A stretch of 64,000 bases of DNA, from positions 1 to 64,000 of the forward strand of contig NZ_LJBR01000008.1 in NCBI RefSeq assembly GCF_001282115.1, read 5' to 3'. Numbering within the stretch: position 1 is the stretch's first letter; each line of letters opens with the position of its first letter. The notes below the pieces were generated by a model, which saw only the letters and a program-made list of their open reading frames with translations, ran no database searches and had not been told where the DNA came from. Both the position numbers and the translations under genes were made by a program. Positions 8,901 through 17,559 of this stretch are shown here, in pieces. The DNA comes from Streptomyces sp. NRRL B-24085 (GTDB lineage Bacteria > Actinomycetota > Actinomycetes > Streptomycetales > Streptomycetaceae).

Positions 8901-9465
8901 GACGGTCCATCCTGGATTGCGTGGCCCAGCCGATCAGCACCATGAAGACCGGGATGAGGGGCAGGGTGCCGACGATGATGGCCGCCGAGACCCAGTCCTC
9001 GGTCACGATCCGTGCCAGCACCGCCACCGGTACGACCACCGCAAGGCCCAACTGCGGGAGATAGCGCGAGAAGTAGTCGTCGAGGGCGTCGACACCCCTG
9101 GTGGCCAGGGCGACCAGGGAACCCGTCCGCTGTCCGCTCAGCCACCCCGGGCCCAGCGCGGTGGCCCGCTCCAGCAGGCGTCCTCGCAGCTCCGACTTCA
9201 CCGCTGCGCTCGCCCGGTGCGCGGCCAGCTCGGTGAGCCACGAGACGAGCCCCCGGCCGGCGGCGACGGCCGCCAACAGCAGCAGGGGAGTGCGGAGTTC
9301 AGCGACCGCCAGACCGTGCTGGAACGCGCCGACCACGATCTCGGCGATGAGCATCGCCTGGGCGATGACCAGCAGGGCGCCGAGAACGCCCAGGCCGACC
9401 ACGGCCACCAGGAAGAGGCGGGTGGCCCGGGCGTAGCGGAGCAGACGCGGGTCGATCGGTTTCAC
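5962..9465 (-). CDS. cydDC: fused CydD-CydC thiol reductant ABC exporter
   Basis: A protein of about 1167 residues joining two complete ABC half-transporters. Each half has an N-terminal six-helix membrane domain followed by an ATPase. First half: Walker A GPSGAGKST and signature LSAGQRQRLALARA. Second half: Walker A GASGSGKTT and signature LSGGQRQRLALARALL. In other bacteria CydD and CydC are separate; the heterodimer exports Cys/glutathione-type thiols and is needed to assemble cytochrome bd. It is the last gene of cydA-cydB-cydDC. The start is GTG 9465 or GTG 9474; both lie in a parS-like palindrome. The GAGG ribosome site fits 9465 better. Confidence 0.92.
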   Translation of the reverse strand: MKPIDPRLLRYARATRLFLVAVVGLGVLGALLVIAQAMLIAEIVVGAFQHGLAVAELRTPLLLLAAVAAGRGLVSWLTELAAHRASAAVKSELRGRLLERATALGPGWLSGQRTGSLVALATRGVDALDDYFSRYLPQLGLAVVVPVAVLARIVTEDWVSAAIIVGTLPLIPVFMVLIGWATQSRMDRQWRLLSRLSGHFLDVVAGLPTLKVFGRAKAQAESIRRITGEYRQATMRTLRIAFISSFALELLSTLSVALVAVTIGMRLVHGEMHLYDGLVILILAPEAYLPLRQVGAQYHAAAEGLAAAEEIFSVLETPVPASGTVAVPAGALAFERVTVRYPGRSGDAVTDVSFEVAPGETVALVGPSGAGKSTLLNVLLGFVRPAEGRVRIGGADLAEADLEEWRSRVAWVPQRPHLFAGTITENVRLARPDADEAAVRRALGDAGALGFVDALPLGADTVLGEEGSGLSAGQRQRLALARAFLADRPVLLLDEPTAALDGATEAEVVAAVRRLAAGRTVLLVVHRPALLGVADRVVRLKEPAAPAPVDATARTSTARVVEDGDPVPGDRVQAEPGTIERAAEARGVLARVRAMSGPRRGRLGLALLLGSLALGSAVGLMATSGWLISRASQQPPVLYLMVAVTATRAFGIGRAVFRYAERLVSHDAVLRMLADTRVAVYRRLERLAPAGLRTARRGDLLSRLVSDVDALQDYWLRWLLPAVAAVVVSAASVGFTAWLLPEAGAALALGLLAAGVGVPLVTGAVARRAERRLAPARGELSTRVTDLLTGTAELTVAGALPARTAEARQADGVLTRIASRAATATALGDGLTALICGLTVTATALVGAQAVASGRLGGVTMAVVVLTPLAAFEAVLGLPLAVQYRQRVRRSAERVHEVLDAPEPVREPEHARQAPASPFPVVLRGVTTRHAGQDRDALAGLDLTLAEGRRIAVVGASGSGKTTLAQVLLRFLDADAGTYTLGGVDAYGLPSDDVRRLVGLCAQDAHLFDSSVRENLLLARKDASEEELRDALRRARLLDWAESLPDGLDTLVGEHGAWLSGGQRQRLALARALLADFPVLVLDEPAEHLDLPTADALTADLLAATEGRTTLLITHRLAGLESVDEVVVLDEGRIVQRGSYRELAGAEGPLRGMAEREAESELLVTAH

Positions 9466-9473
9466 GTGAAACA
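9458..9473. promoter_or_regulatory. parS-like site overlapping cydDC start
   Basis: GGTTTCACGTGAAACA, one base off the parS consensus at the first position. It contains the GTG start codon of cydDC, so part of the palindrome is read as the first codons (V-K-P). A second, perfect site lies 20 bases away. Confidence 0.75.
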
Positions 9474-9493
9474 CACCCTCTTCTCAAGGGGCA

Positions 9494-9509
9494 CGTTTCA
9501 CGTGAAACA
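9494..9509. promoter_or_regulatory. parS site in an extended palindrome
   Basis: CGTTTCACGTGAAACA, a perfect match to the parS consensus, between cydB and cydDC. The dyad extends on both sides (GGGGCA/TGCCCC) over 9488-9515 with one mismatched pair. In RNA it could form a hairpin that attenuates transcription from cydB into cydDC. Confidence 0.9.
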
Positions 9510-9522
9510 TGCCCCATCGGGC

Positions 9523-10527
9523 TCAGTGCGCGGCTTCGGCGATGTGCTGGGTGCCGATCCGCTTGCGGAACACCCAGTAGGTCCAGCCCTGGTAGAGCAG
9601 GACGACCGGCGTGGCGATCCCCGCGCACCAGGTCATGATCTTCAGGGTGTACGGGCTCGACGAGGCGTTGGTGACTGTCAGGCTCCAGTCCGCGTCGAGC
9701 GAGGACGGCATGACGTTCGGGAAGAGCGTCAGGAAGAGCATGGCCACGGCGGCCACGATGGTGACACCCGACAGCGCGAACGACCATCCCTCACGGCCCG
9801 CCTGGTTGGCCACCAGGGCGGCGACCAGCGCGGCCACGGCCACCACGAGCGCGACGAGGCTCTTGCCGTCACCGCTGTCGACCTGCGTCCACAGCAGGAA
9901 GATCGCTGCCAGCGCGGCCGCGGTGACACCGACCCGAGTCGCCAGCCTCCGTGCCCGCTCCCGGATCTCGCCGACCGTCTTCAGTGCCGTGAACACGGTG
10001 CCGTGGAAGGTGAACAGGGTCAGCGTCACCAGACCGCCGAGCAGGGCGTACGGGTTGAGCAGGTCCCAGAGGGAGCCGACGTACTCGAAGTTCCGGTCGA
10101 TCTTCACCCCGTGCACGATGTTGCCGAAGGCCACGCCCCACAGGAACGCGGGGATGAGCGAGGTCCAGAAGATCGCGGTCTCCCAGTTGCGCTGCCAGTT
10201 CTCCTCGGGCCTCTTGGCCCGGTACTCGAAGGCGACACCCCGGACGATCAGGCAGACCAGGATGACCAGCAGCGGCAGGTAGAAGCCGGAGAAGAGCGTG
10301 GCGTACCAGTCGGGGAAGGCGGCGAAGGTCGCGCCGCCCGCCGTCAGCAGCCACACCTCGTTGCCGTCCCAGACCGGGCCGATGGTGTTGATCAGGACGC
10401 GCTTCTCGGTCCGGTCGCGGGCGAGCAGCTTGGTGAGGACACCGACTCCGAAGTCGAAGCCCTCCAGGAAGAAGTAGCCGGTCCACAGGACGGCGATGAG
10501 CACGAACCAGACGTCGTGAAGTTCCAT
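9523..10527 (-). CDS. cydB: cytochrome bd ubiquinol oxidase subunit II
   Basis: A 334-residue integral membrane protein of the CydB family: LHDVWFVLIAVLWTGYFFLEGFDFGVG at the N-terminus, WDGNEVWLLTAGGATFAAFP, then about eight membrane segments, the usual size. With CydA it forms the cyanide-tolerant, high-affinity quinol oxidase. It begins 18 bases after cydA in the same operon and is followed by cydDC, which is needed for haem insertion. Confidence 0.95.
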   Translation of the reverse strand: MELHDVWFVLIAVLWTGYFFLEGFDFGVGVLTKLLARDRTEKRVLINTIGPVWDGNEVWLLTAGGATFAAFPDWYATLFSGFYLPLLVILVCLIVRGVAFEYRAKRPEENWQRNWETAIFWTSLIPAFLWGVAFGNIVHGVKIDRNFEYVGSLWDLLNPYALLGGLVTLTLFTFHGTVFTALKTVGEIRERARRLATRVGVTAAALAAIFLLWTQVDSGDGKSLVALVVAVAALVAALVANQAGREGWSFALSGVTIVAAVAMLFLTLFPNVMPSSLDADWSLTVTNASSSPYTLKIMTWCAGIATPVVLLYQGWTYWVFRKRIGTQHIAEAAH

Positions 10528-10545
10528 GACTCGATCTCCCTCGGC

Positions 10546-12054
10546 CTAGTACGAGAAGGCCATCGGCTTGTCGGCGTCACGGGTGTCGCCGCCGATCTTC
10601 GTGGGCGGGTTGAGGTCGGCCTCGGTGAGCTCGGGCGGGCCGGCCTTGACGTACTTCACGAGCAGCTTGACCTCGACGACGGCGAGGATGGCGTACAGGG
10701 CCGTGAAGACGAGCATCGAGATGAGGACCTCGGCCTGGGAGACGCCGGGGGAGACCGCGTGCCGGGTCTGCAGGACGCCGTAGACGACCCACGGCTGGCG
10801 GCCCATCTCGGTGAAGATCCAGCCCCAGGAGTTGGCGATCAGAGGGAAGCCCAGGGTCCAGATCGCCACGAGCCAGTACAGCCTGCCGAGCTTGGGGCTG
10901 AGGGCCTTGTTCTTGAACAGGACCAGGTGCGGTACCTCGTCCTCGCCGACCCTCAGGTGCTGCGGGAGCATGAACTTCTTGCGGGTCAGCCAGAGTCCGG
11001 CCAGGCCGATGGCGAAGGACGCCATGCCGAAGCCGATCATCCAGCGGAACGCCCAGAAGGTGACGGGGATGTTGGGCCGGTAGTCCCCCGGCCCGTACTT
11101 CTGCTGCTCGGCCTTGTTGACGTCGTTGATGCCGGGGATGTACGAGGTGAAGTCGTCGTTGGCGAGGAAGGACAGCAGGCCCGGGATCTCGATGGCCACG
11201 CTGTTGTGGCCCTTCTCCACGTCGCCGTAGGCGAAGATCGAGAAGGGGGCCGATTCCTGGCCGTCCCACAGGGCCTCGGCGGCCGCCATCTTCATCGGTT
11301 GCTGCTTGAACATGACCTTGCCGAGCGTGTCGCCGCTGATCGCGGTGAGCATGCCGGCGACGACCACGGTCACCAGACCGAGGCGCAGCGACGTCTTCAT
11401 GACGGGGATGTGCTTCTTGCGGAACAGGTGGAAGGCCGCGATGCCGACCATGAAGGCACCGCCGGTCAGGAAGGTGGCCGACAGGGTGTGGAAGACCTGG
11501 GCGAGCGTGGTGTTCTGGGTCAGCACCGCCCAGAAGTCGGTGAGTTCGGCGCGGCCCTTCTCCTTGTTGATCCGGTAGCCGACCGGGTGCTGCATCCACG
11601 AGTTGGCCGCGAGGATGAAGTACGCCGACAGGATCGTGCCGATCGAGACCATCCAGATGCAGGCCAGGTGGATCTTCTTGGGCAGCTTGTCCCAGCCGAA
11701 GATCCACAGGCCGATGAAGGTCGACTCGAAGAAGAAGGCGATCAGGGCCTCGAAGGCCAGCGGGGCACCGAAGACATCACCGACGAAGCGCGAGTAGTCG
11801 GACCAGTTCATGCCGAACTGGAACTCCTGCACGATGCCGGTGACCACGCCCATCGCGATGTTGATCAGGAAGAGCTTGCCCCAGAACTTGGTGGCCCTGA
11901 GGTACTTCTCGTTCTCCGTCCGCACCCAGGCGGTCTGGAGGCCCGCCGTGAGGGCGGCCAGGGAGATCGTCAGGGGCACGAACAGGAAGTGGTAGACGGT
12001 GGTGATGCCGAACTGCCAGCGCGCCAGGGTCTCCGGCGCCAGAGCCAGGTCCAC
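10546..12054 (-). CDS. cydA: cytochrome bd ubiquinol oxidase subunit I
   Basis: A 502-residue CydA. It has the first-helix haem ligand (TTVYHFLFVPLTI, His near residue 21), the periplasmic quinol loop, GLxSFLA and about nine membrane segments. It has the short form of the Q loop typical of Gram-positive bacteria. It starts at GTG 12054 and is the first gene of the cydA-cydB-cydDC operon. A Rex operator lies 56-71 bases upstream, so expression is expected to rise when the NADH/NAD ratio is high (oxygen limitation). Confidence 0.95.
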   Translation of the reverse strand: MDLALAPETLARWQFGITTVYHFLFVPLTISLAALTAGLQTAWVRTENEKYLRATKFWGKLFLINIAMGVVTGIVQEFQFGMNWSDYSRFVGDVFGAPLAFEALIAFFFESTFIGLWIFGWDKLPKKIHLACIWMVSIGTILSAYFILAANSWMQHPVGYRINKEKGRAELTDFWAVLTQNTTLAQVFHTLSATFLTGGAFMVGIAAFHLFRKKHIPVMKTSLRLGLVTVVVAGMLTAISGDTLGKVMFKQQPMKMAAAEALWDGQESAPFSIFAYGDVEKGHNSVAIEIPGLLSFLANDDFTSYIPGINDVNKAEQQKYGPGDYRPNIPVTFWAFRWMIGFGMASFAIGLAGLWLTRKKFMLPQHLRVGEDEVPHLVLFKNKALSPKLGRLYWLVAIWTLGFPLIANSWGWIFTEMGRQPWVVYGVLQTRHAVSPGVSQAEVLISMLVFTALYAILAVVEVKLLVKYVKAGPPELTEADLNPPTKIGGDTRDADKPMAFSY

Positions 12055-12109
12055 GTCGCCGCTCCTTACCTCACAGGCTTGTGGAACAAATGCGTGCGAA
12101 GCGTTCGCT

Positions 12110-12125
12110 TGTGAAAGCGTTCACA
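12110..12125. promoter_or_regulatory. Rex operator upstream of cydA
   Basis: TGTGAAAGCGTTCACA, one base off the symmetric Rex operator TGTGAACGCGTTCACA established for the cyd operon of S. coelicolor. It lies upstream of cydA on the minus strand, in the expected promoter position. Rex would repress when NADH is low. Confidence 0.88.
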
Positions 12126-12165
12126 TTCACAAGCTAGTATGCCGTACCTGCTTTCGATAAACGAA

Positions 12166-12197
12166 GGGGGGTCCCCGGTCAGCTCTGGGGACCCCCT
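12166..12197 (-). terminator. hairpin terminator upstream of the cyd promoter
   Basis: An 11-pair stem (GGGGGGTCCCC paired with GGGGACCCCCT, one G-T pair) and a 10-base loop. It lies between the cyd promoter region and the end of hisC. It cannot terminate hisC if hisC is read away from it; on the minus strand it lies between the cyd regulatory region and the hisC stop at 12240, so it fits as the hisC terminator. Confidence 0.6.
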
Positions 12198-12239
12198 GTG
12201 GCACTTCTCTGACCTGCGCGGACGCCAGGCCGGTGTGAG

Positions 12240-13319
12240 CTAGAGCTCCTTGCGGAAGCCCTCCGCCACCTTCAGGAAGATGTCGTTCGCCTCGGCCTCG
12301 CCGACCGTCACGCGTACACCCTCGCCCGCGAAGGGCCGTACGACCACACCGTGCTGCTCGCACGCGGCCGCGAAGTCGACCGTGCGCTCCCCCAGCCGCA
12401 GCCAGACGAAGTTGGCCTGGGTCTCGGGCACGGTCCAGCCCTGGGCGCGCAGCCCCTCCACCACCCGGTTGCGCTCGCAGACCAGCGAGCCGACCCGGCC
12501 CAGGAGTTCGTCCTCCGCCCGCAGCGAGGCGATCGCCGCCTCCTGTGCGAGCTGGCTCACCCCGAAGGGCACCGCCGTCTTGCGCAGGGCCGCGGCCACC
12601 GGCTCGTGGGCGATCGCGAAGCCGACCCTGAGCCCCGCGAGGCCGTACGCCTTGGAGAAGGTCCGCAGCACACAGACGTTCGGCCGCGTGCGGTACAGCT
12701 CCACACCGTCCGGCACCTGCGGGTCGCGGATGAACTCGCGGTAGGCCTCGTCCAGCACCACCAGCACGTCACTCGGCACCCGGTCGAGGAATCGTTCCAG
12801 CTCGGCCCGCCTGACGACCGTGCCCGTCGGGTTGTTGGGGTTGCAGACGAAGATCAGCCGGGTCCGGTCGGTGATCGCGTCGGCCATCGCGTCCAGGTCG
12901 TGCACATCGCCCGGCGTCAGCGGCACCCGTACCGAGGTGGCACCGCTGATCTGCGTGATGATCGGGTACGCCTCGAAGGACCGCCACGCGTAGATCACCT
13001 CGTCGCCCGGCCCCGAGGTCGCCTGGATCAGCTGCTGGGCGACGCCGACCGAGCCCGTGCCGGTCGCCAGGTGGGAGAGCGGGACGCCGAAGCGCTCGGA
13101 CAGCTCCTCCATCAGTCCCGTGCAGGCCATGTCCGGGTACCGGTTGAAGGAGGAGACCGCGGCCGTCACCGTCTCCAGCACACCCGGCAGCGGCGGATAC
13201 GGGTTCTCGTTGGAGGACAGCTTGTAGGCCACCGGACCGCCGGCGGCGGCGGGCTTGCCCGGCTTGTACGTGGGAATACCCTCCAGCTCGGCGCGCAGCT
13301 TGGGGCTCGTCTCGCTCAC
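12240..13319 (-). CDS. hisC: histidinol-phosphate aminotransferase
   Basis: A 359-residue fold-type I PLP aminotransferase: [14 protein letters not shown] at the N-terminus, [21 protein letters not shown], and the PLP lysine in [15 protein letters not shown]. This is the HisC pattern. It is not in a his operon, so it may be a second copy or act on other aromatic 2-oxo acids. GTG 13319 was chosen because GAGGAGGA lies six bases upstream; the open frame continues to 13496 without similarity. Confidence 0.9.
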   Translation of the reverse strand: MSETSPKLRAELEGIPTYKPGKPAAAGGPVAYKLSSNENPYPPLPGVLETVTAAVSSFNRYPDMACTGLMEELSERFGVPLSHLATGTGSVGVAQQLIQATSGPGDEVIYAWRSFEAYPIITQISGATSVRVPLTPGDVHDLDAMADAITDRTRLIFVCNPNNPTGTVVRRAELERFLDRVPSDVLVVLDEAYREFIRDPQVPDGVELYRTRPNVCVLRTFSKAYGLAGLRVGFAIAHEPVAAALRKTAVPFGVSQLAQEAAIASLRAEDELLGRVGSLVCERNRVVEGLRAQGWTVPETQANFVWLRLGERTVDFAAACEQHGVVVRPFAGEGVRVTVGEAEANDIFLKVAEGFRKEL

Positions 13320-13756
13320 CGCAGTCCTCCTCTGGACCACCGACACATGACCACCGGACATGGCGGCCGACTCGGGCAGCCGGCTTCCAATACTGCTCAC
13401 CTTATGAGGATTGGGCGCCGCTGCGTACAGGTGAGAGCCAACCTCATCCGCCCCACGGGCATCAGGGGCATCACCGTACGAAGGCAGACGAATCAAGGGG
13501 CGCGGTCACATATATCTATGCGCCGGTGGCTCGCGCCGTAGCGCGCGTCACCCGTGAAGGTGAGTTGAGACCTCTTCGAAACATCGGGGACTTGGCAGGC
13601 CCATGCGTGCCGACGAGTTACGTAGTGCCATTGGATCGTTTAACTGGCTTTGTTTCAAAGGTAGTTGGCAGTATATGACCTTGCAGAAACGTGCCTGTCA
13701 ACGCGTGCATATGCGTCCGCCCTACCCCACCGCATGAGCCCTACTATCGGCTCGCC
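13320..13756. other. intergenic region between divergent hisC and LacI-type gene
   Basis: 437 bases without a convincing gene. The part from about 13610 to 13690 is clearly richer in A+T than its surroundings and should hold promoters. One possible plus-strand pair is TTGTTT at 13650 and TATATG at 13672, spacing 16; this is weak. TACTAT at 13742-13747 lies ten bases before the ATG of the LacI-type gene. Confidence 0.5.
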
Positions 13757-14869
13757 ATGACAGCAGCAGGGAAGCACCAGGTGAGCCGCGCGGAAACCTC
13801 ACGTCGAGGCAGTCGGCCGGGCCGGGCGGGCATCAGAGACGTGGCCGCCGCCGCCGGAGTCTCCATCACGACCGTCTCCGACGCCCTGAACGGCAAGGGC
13901 AGGCTCCCGGACGCCACCCGCCGCCATGTCAGGGAGGTCGCCGACCGACTGGGCTACCGGCCCTCGGCCGCGGCCAGAACCCTCCGTACCGGCAAGTCGG
14001 GACTCATCGGCCTGACCGTGACGACGTACGGGGATGAACCTTTCACCTTCACCGAGTTCGCCTACTTCGCCGAGATGGCGCGGGCCGCCACCTCGGCCGC
14101 GCTCGCCCGCGGTTACGCCCTCGTCATCCTGCCGGCGACCTCCCGCCACGACGTGTGGTCGAACGTCGCCCTGGACGGCACGGTGGTCATCGACCCGTCC
14201 GACCAGGACCCGGTCGTCAGCGAACTGGTCCGGCAGGGACTGCCGGTCGTCTCCGACGGCCGCCCGGCCGGCGCGCTCCCGGTCACCGCCTGGGTCGACA
14301 ACGACCACGAGGCCGCCGTCCTCGGCATCCTCGACCACCTGGCCGACGCCGGCGCCCGCCGCATCGGCCTGCTGACCGGGACGACGACGGACACGTACAC
14401 CCATCTGTCGACCACCGCGTACCTGCGCTGGTGCGAGCGAGTGGGACAGGACCCGGTCTACGAGGCCTACCCGGCGCACGACCCGTGCGCGGGCGCCGTC
14501 GCCGCCGACCGGCTGCTCGCCCGCCCGGACCGGCCCGACGCCGTCTACGGCCTGTTCGACCCGAACGGCACGGACCTGCTGGCCGCCGCCCGCCGCTACG
14601 GGCTGCGCGTCCCGGACGACCTGCTGATCGTCTGCTGCAGCGAGTCCACCGTGTACGCCAGCACCGAACCGCCCGTCACCACGCTCTCCCTCAAGCCGCG
14701 CCGCATCGGCACAGCCGTGATCCAGCTCCTCATCGACGCCATCGAAGGGGTCGAATCGGACCAGCCGGTCGAGCAGGTGATACCGACCGAACTGATCGTG
14801 CGCACCTCCTCCCAGCGGCGGGCCCCGCGCACGACGGTCAGCCCGCCGCGGTCGCCCGAGGAGGAGTAG
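13757..14869 (+). CDS. LacI family transcriptional regulator
   Basis: A 370-residue LacI/GalR repressor. The helix-turn-helix and hinge lie near residues 28-85 (GIRDVAAAAGVSITTVSDALNGKGRLPDATRRHVREVADRLGYRPSAAARTLRTG), followed by a periplasmic-binding-like effector domain. ATG 13757 has no clear ribosome-binding site. A TACTAT box ends ten bases upstream, so the mRNA may be leaderless. GTG 13784 is an alternative. The neighbouring genes give no hint of a sugar regulon, so the effector is unknown. Confidence 0.88.
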   Translation: MTAAGKHQVSRAETSRRGSRPGRAGIRDVAAAAGVSITTVSDALNGKGRLPDATRRHVREVADRLGYRPSAAARTLRTGKSGLIGLTVTTYGDEPFTFTEFAYFAEMARAATSAALARGYALVILPATSRHDVWSNVALDGTVVIDPSDQDPVVSELVRQGLPVVSDGRPAGALPVTAWVDNDHEAAVLGILDHLADAGARRIGLLTGTTTDTYTHLSTTAYLRWCERVGQDPVYEAYPAHDPCAGAVAADRLLARPDRPDAVYGLFDPNGTDLLAAARRYGLRVPDDLLIVCCSESTVYASTEPPVTTLSLKPRRIGTAVIQLLIDAIEGVESDQPVEQVIPTELIVRTSSQRRAPRTTVSPPRSPEEE

Positions 14870-15264
14870 GGAGCCGGGAGGCTCGGGCTCGGGTCACGGC
14901 GAACCGGCGGCTCCGGTCGGCCCGGACGGGCGTGGCGGTGCGGGGGGGTGCACGGCGGTGCGACTCACGGAGGTGGGGACCGGCGGCGTCGCGCCCGCCG
15001 TCAAACCAGCGGGGCGATCTGCCGCCTCCCGCGTCGGTGACCCTCTTCGCCGGGCTCCTGCCGAAGCGGAGCGTCAGGCAGGGGTCGAAGCCCTGCCCAA
15101 ACGGGGCGAATGCCGCGGTGAACAGGAGTCTTGCTCCGATTCACCACCCCTGGGTCATCACACGGCGCGATCCGCATTCCTATGATGGGCCCACGACACC
15201 GCGGGGCCGCTGCGACCAGGCAGTCCGAAGCGGTGCAGATGCGGCGCGATGGTGGAGGGGTCTG
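14870..15264. other. intergenic region, no gene supported
   Basis: 395 GC-rich bases between the LacI-type gene and the metallophosphoesterase. I see no conserved coding frame. TATGAT at 15181-15186 could be a -10 element for the downstream gene (about 80 bases before its ATG), but no good -35 accompanies it. Confidence 0.4.
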
Positions 15265-16329
15265 ATGACTCAGGGGGCCGGTCAGGGACCCGAGGTGGAG
15301 CGCACGGCGGTGCTGCGCGACTTCCGGGTGCCCGCGTACGTCAACGAGACCGGTCCGTACGGCCACAGCGCGCACCCCGGGGACGTCGTCCCGGCCCACG
15401 AGGAGGCCTACCCCGAGGGGTACACCCCCACCGAGCAGGACCTGCCCGTCATCGACCCAGGCGACGGGCTCCAGGCGGCCGCCGACCCCGCCGAGCAGGC
15501 GGCGGACGGTCCCGGTCCGCTGTTCGTCGTCGGCGACGTCCACGGCTACCTCGACGAACTGATGGCCGCACTCCACGAGAAGGGCCTGGTCGACGCCGCG
15601 GGCAACTGGTGCGCGGGCACCGCCCGGCTGTGGTTCCTCGGCGACTTCACCGACCGCGGCCCCGACGGCATCGGCGTCATCGACCTCGTGATGCGGCTGT
15701 CCGCGGAGGCCGCGGCGGCGGGCGGCTACTGCAAGGCCCTCATGGGCAACCACGAGCTGCTGCTCATCGGCGCCAAGCGGTTCGGCGACACCCCCGTCAA
15801 CTCCGGCGCCGGCACCGCCACCTTCCAGGCGGCCTGGCTGCTCAACGGCGGGCAGAAGACCGACATGGACCGCCTCCAGGACCACCACCTGCAGTGGATG
15901 GCCCGCCTCGACGCCGTCGAGGAGGTCGACGGCCATCTGCTCGTGCACTCCGACACCACCGCCTATCTCGACTACGGCGACTCGATCGAGGCGGTCAACG
16001 ACACCGTCCGCGAGACCCTCACGCGCAATGACGCGGACGAGGTGTGGGACCTGTTCCGCAAGTTCACCAAGCGCTTCTCCTTCCGCGACGAGGGCGGCGC
16101 CGACCACGTGCGCTCCCTGCTCGACACGTACGGCGGCAACCGCATCGTCCACGGCCACAGCCCGATCCCCTATCTGCTCGGCGAAGTGGGCTCCGAGGAC
16201 GACAAGGAGGAATCCGGTCCGGTCGTCGAGGGACCGCACGTCTACGCCGACGGACTGGCCATCGCGATGGACGGCGGAGTGACCATGGCCGGAAAACTGC
16301 TGGTCCAGCAACTGCCCCTGGATATCTGA
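15265..16329 (+). CDS. metallophosphoesterase (calcineurin-like)
   Basis: A 354-residue phosphoesterase with all family motifs in order: GDVHGY near residue 91, GDFTDRG near residue 129, GNHE near residue 160, HSDTT near residue 230 and GHSPIP near residue 293. These are ligands for a two-metal centre. It is closest in pattern to bacterial Ser/Thr phosphatase-like or Ap4A hydrolase-like enzymes, but the substrate is not predictable. The first 85 residues are a variable acidic extension. ATG 15265 is preceded by GGAGGGG. Confidence 0.85.
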   Translation: MTQGAGQGPEVERTAVLRDFRVPAYVNETGPYGHSAHPGDVVPAHEEAYPEGYTPTEQDLPVIDPGDGLQAAADPAEQAADGPGPLFVVGDVHGYLDELMAALHEKGLVDAAGNWCAGTARLWFLGDFTDRGPDGIGVIDLVMRLSAEAAAAGGYCKALMGNHELLLIGAKRFGDTPVNSGAGTATFQAAWLLNGGQKTDMDRLQDHHLQWMARLDAVEEVDGHLLVHSDTTAYLDYGDSIEAVNDTVRETLTRNDADEVWDLFRKFTKRFSFRDEGGADHVRSLLDTYGGNRIVHGHSPIPYLLGEVGSEDDKEESGPVVEGPHVYADGLAIAMDGGVTMAGKLLVQQLPLDI

Positions 16330-16528
16330 ACCTTCACCGGGCAGACCTTCCCCCAGGACGGACCGACCGTCTGCCGCGCAGGCCAGAGGCCAATTTCTGG
16401 AAACCCCCTGTCACCCTGCGCCGTGACCGCTCTACCATCTGCTTATCCGTAGCAGGCTCCCCTCCGTTTCTGCCCGACGGCTCGTTGGCATGCGAGCCCC
16501 AAGCCCTACGGAGCATCGGGGGATGCAC

Positions 16529-17389
16529 ATGAACAGCGTTCCGCAGCACCTGCACAGCGAGGACCGCCAGGACTACGAGCGGATCCTCGATGAGGCGCTG
16601 CGCTCCGCACCACACCGTCCCGAACTGGCCGCGGTCGGACAGCGGCTGAATCCCGAACAGCTGCGCACCATGGCGCTCAACGCGACCGCGCTCATCACGG
16701 CGGCCGCGGCGACCGAGTACCAGCACTACGTGAAGGTCCGCGAGGAACAGCGCCGTCCCGCGACGCCGTCCACCCTGTCGTCCGCGCACGAACCCGGTCC
16801 CGCCGACTCGGGCACGGGTGCGATGGGGCTCGCCACCACCATGGGAGAGGTCGCCGAGACCGCCGGTGCGGGCGCCGTCGCCGTCGCCGCCGTCCTGACG
16901 CCCGTCCTCGCCGGAACCGCCGCGGCGATCTTCCTGCTCGTGGGTTACATACTCCAGATGCTCAGCCCCCCGCCGGCGTTCGCCCACGCCATGATCACCA
17001 TCGGATGGGTGTTCGGCGCACTGACCGCGGCCGCGATCCTCGTCGCCGCCGTCGGTCTGCTGATCACCGCACTGCGCAACCGGCCCTCACCGGACGCGGG
17101 GTACGGCGAACTGAGCGAGGAGGTGGCCCGGGCCAGGGACGCCTGGCGCGAGGCGCTGCTGGAACGCGGCCTCCTCCCCTTCCTCAGGGAGGCCCTGGCC
17201 GATCCCGGCACCGCCGCCGCACTGCACCACACGGCACCGCCCGCACCGACCAGCCGGATGCCCAGCCTCGGCTACGACCGCCCGGGCTTCAGCAGTCCGG
17301 ACGACGGGGCCTCCGGTGCCCGCCCGAGCTTCACCAGCCCGGACTACACCAGCCCGGACTTCGGGGGGCCGGAACACCAGCCGGAGTGA
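16529..17389 (+). CDS. membrane protein with two TM segments, unknown function
   Basis: About 286 residues. Residues 1-95 are soluble and helical. Two hydrophobic segments follow (AVAAVLTPVLAGTAAAIFLLVGYIL and ITIGWVFGALTAAAILVAAVGLLI). The C-terminal cytoplasmic part ends in a Ser-Pro-Asp repeat tail (FSSPDD, FTSPDY, TSPDFGG). No domain is recognised. The start is ATG 16523 or 16529; the latter gives better spacing from GGGGG. It is the last ordinary gene before the disrupted region at the thiC 3' end. Confidence 0.78.
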   Translation: MNSVPQHLHSEDRQDYERILDEALRSAPHRPELAAVGQRLNPEQLRTMALNATALITAAAATEYQHYVKVREEQRRPATPSTLSSAHEPGPADSGTGAMGLATTMGEVAETAGAGAVAVAAVLTPVLAGTAAAIFLLVGYILQMLSPPPAFAHAMITIGWVFGALTAAAILVAAVGLLITALRNRPSPDAGYGELSEEVARARDAWREALLERGLLPFLREALADPGTAAALHHTAPPAPTSRMPSLGYDRPGFSSPDDGASGARPSFTSPDYTSPDFGGPEHQPE

Positions 17390-17405
17390 CACCCGGCACC
17401 GCCCC

Positions 17406-17441
17406 TCGGCTTGCGCCCCCACCCCGGGGAGCGCAAGCCGA
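17406..17441. terminator. hairpin terminator
   Basis: An 11-pair stem (TCGGCTTGCGC paired with GCGCAAGCCGA) enclosing C- and G-runs that could extend the stem. It begins 17 bases after the membrane-protein stop and is a good factor-independent-type hairpin. Confidence 0.7.
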
Positions 17442-17450
17442 AGACCCGGC

Positions 17451-17553
17451 CGCGAGCCGCTCCGCCGCCGCAGACCTTCTGAGCCGTGCGCTCCTTGGCT
17501 CTCCGTCTGACGGTCGCCGTGGCGGCAGACGCCTTGGGAAGTCGTCATCGAGC
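17451..17553 (-). repeat. thiC 3'-end copy C (degenerate relic)
   Basis: Read on the minus strand, this stretch aligns with the 3' end of thiC. By eye it is about 80 percent identical over the 63 bases facing 19651-19715 and then continues with recognisable similarity (GCAyGGCyCAGAAGG, GAGCGGC..TCGCG) into the last coding part of thiC. Small indels break the frame. The translation still shows RHGDRQTESQGA against [13 protein letters not shown] in ThiC. It looks like the displaced, decayed original thiC end. It lies seven bases from the stop of the beta-propeller-like gene. Confidence 0.7.
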
Positions 17554-17559
17554 GCGTCT

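Noticed and set aside
7888-12114. Open frame of about 1400 codons on the plus strand across cydDC, cydB and cydA
   Set aside because: It is antisense to three clear genes and rich in Gln, His, Arg and Gly, as expected of a shadow frame in high-GC DNA.
14958-15185. Small plus-strand frame between the LacI-type and metallophosphoesterase genes
   Set aside because: No ribosome site and no recognisable protein features.
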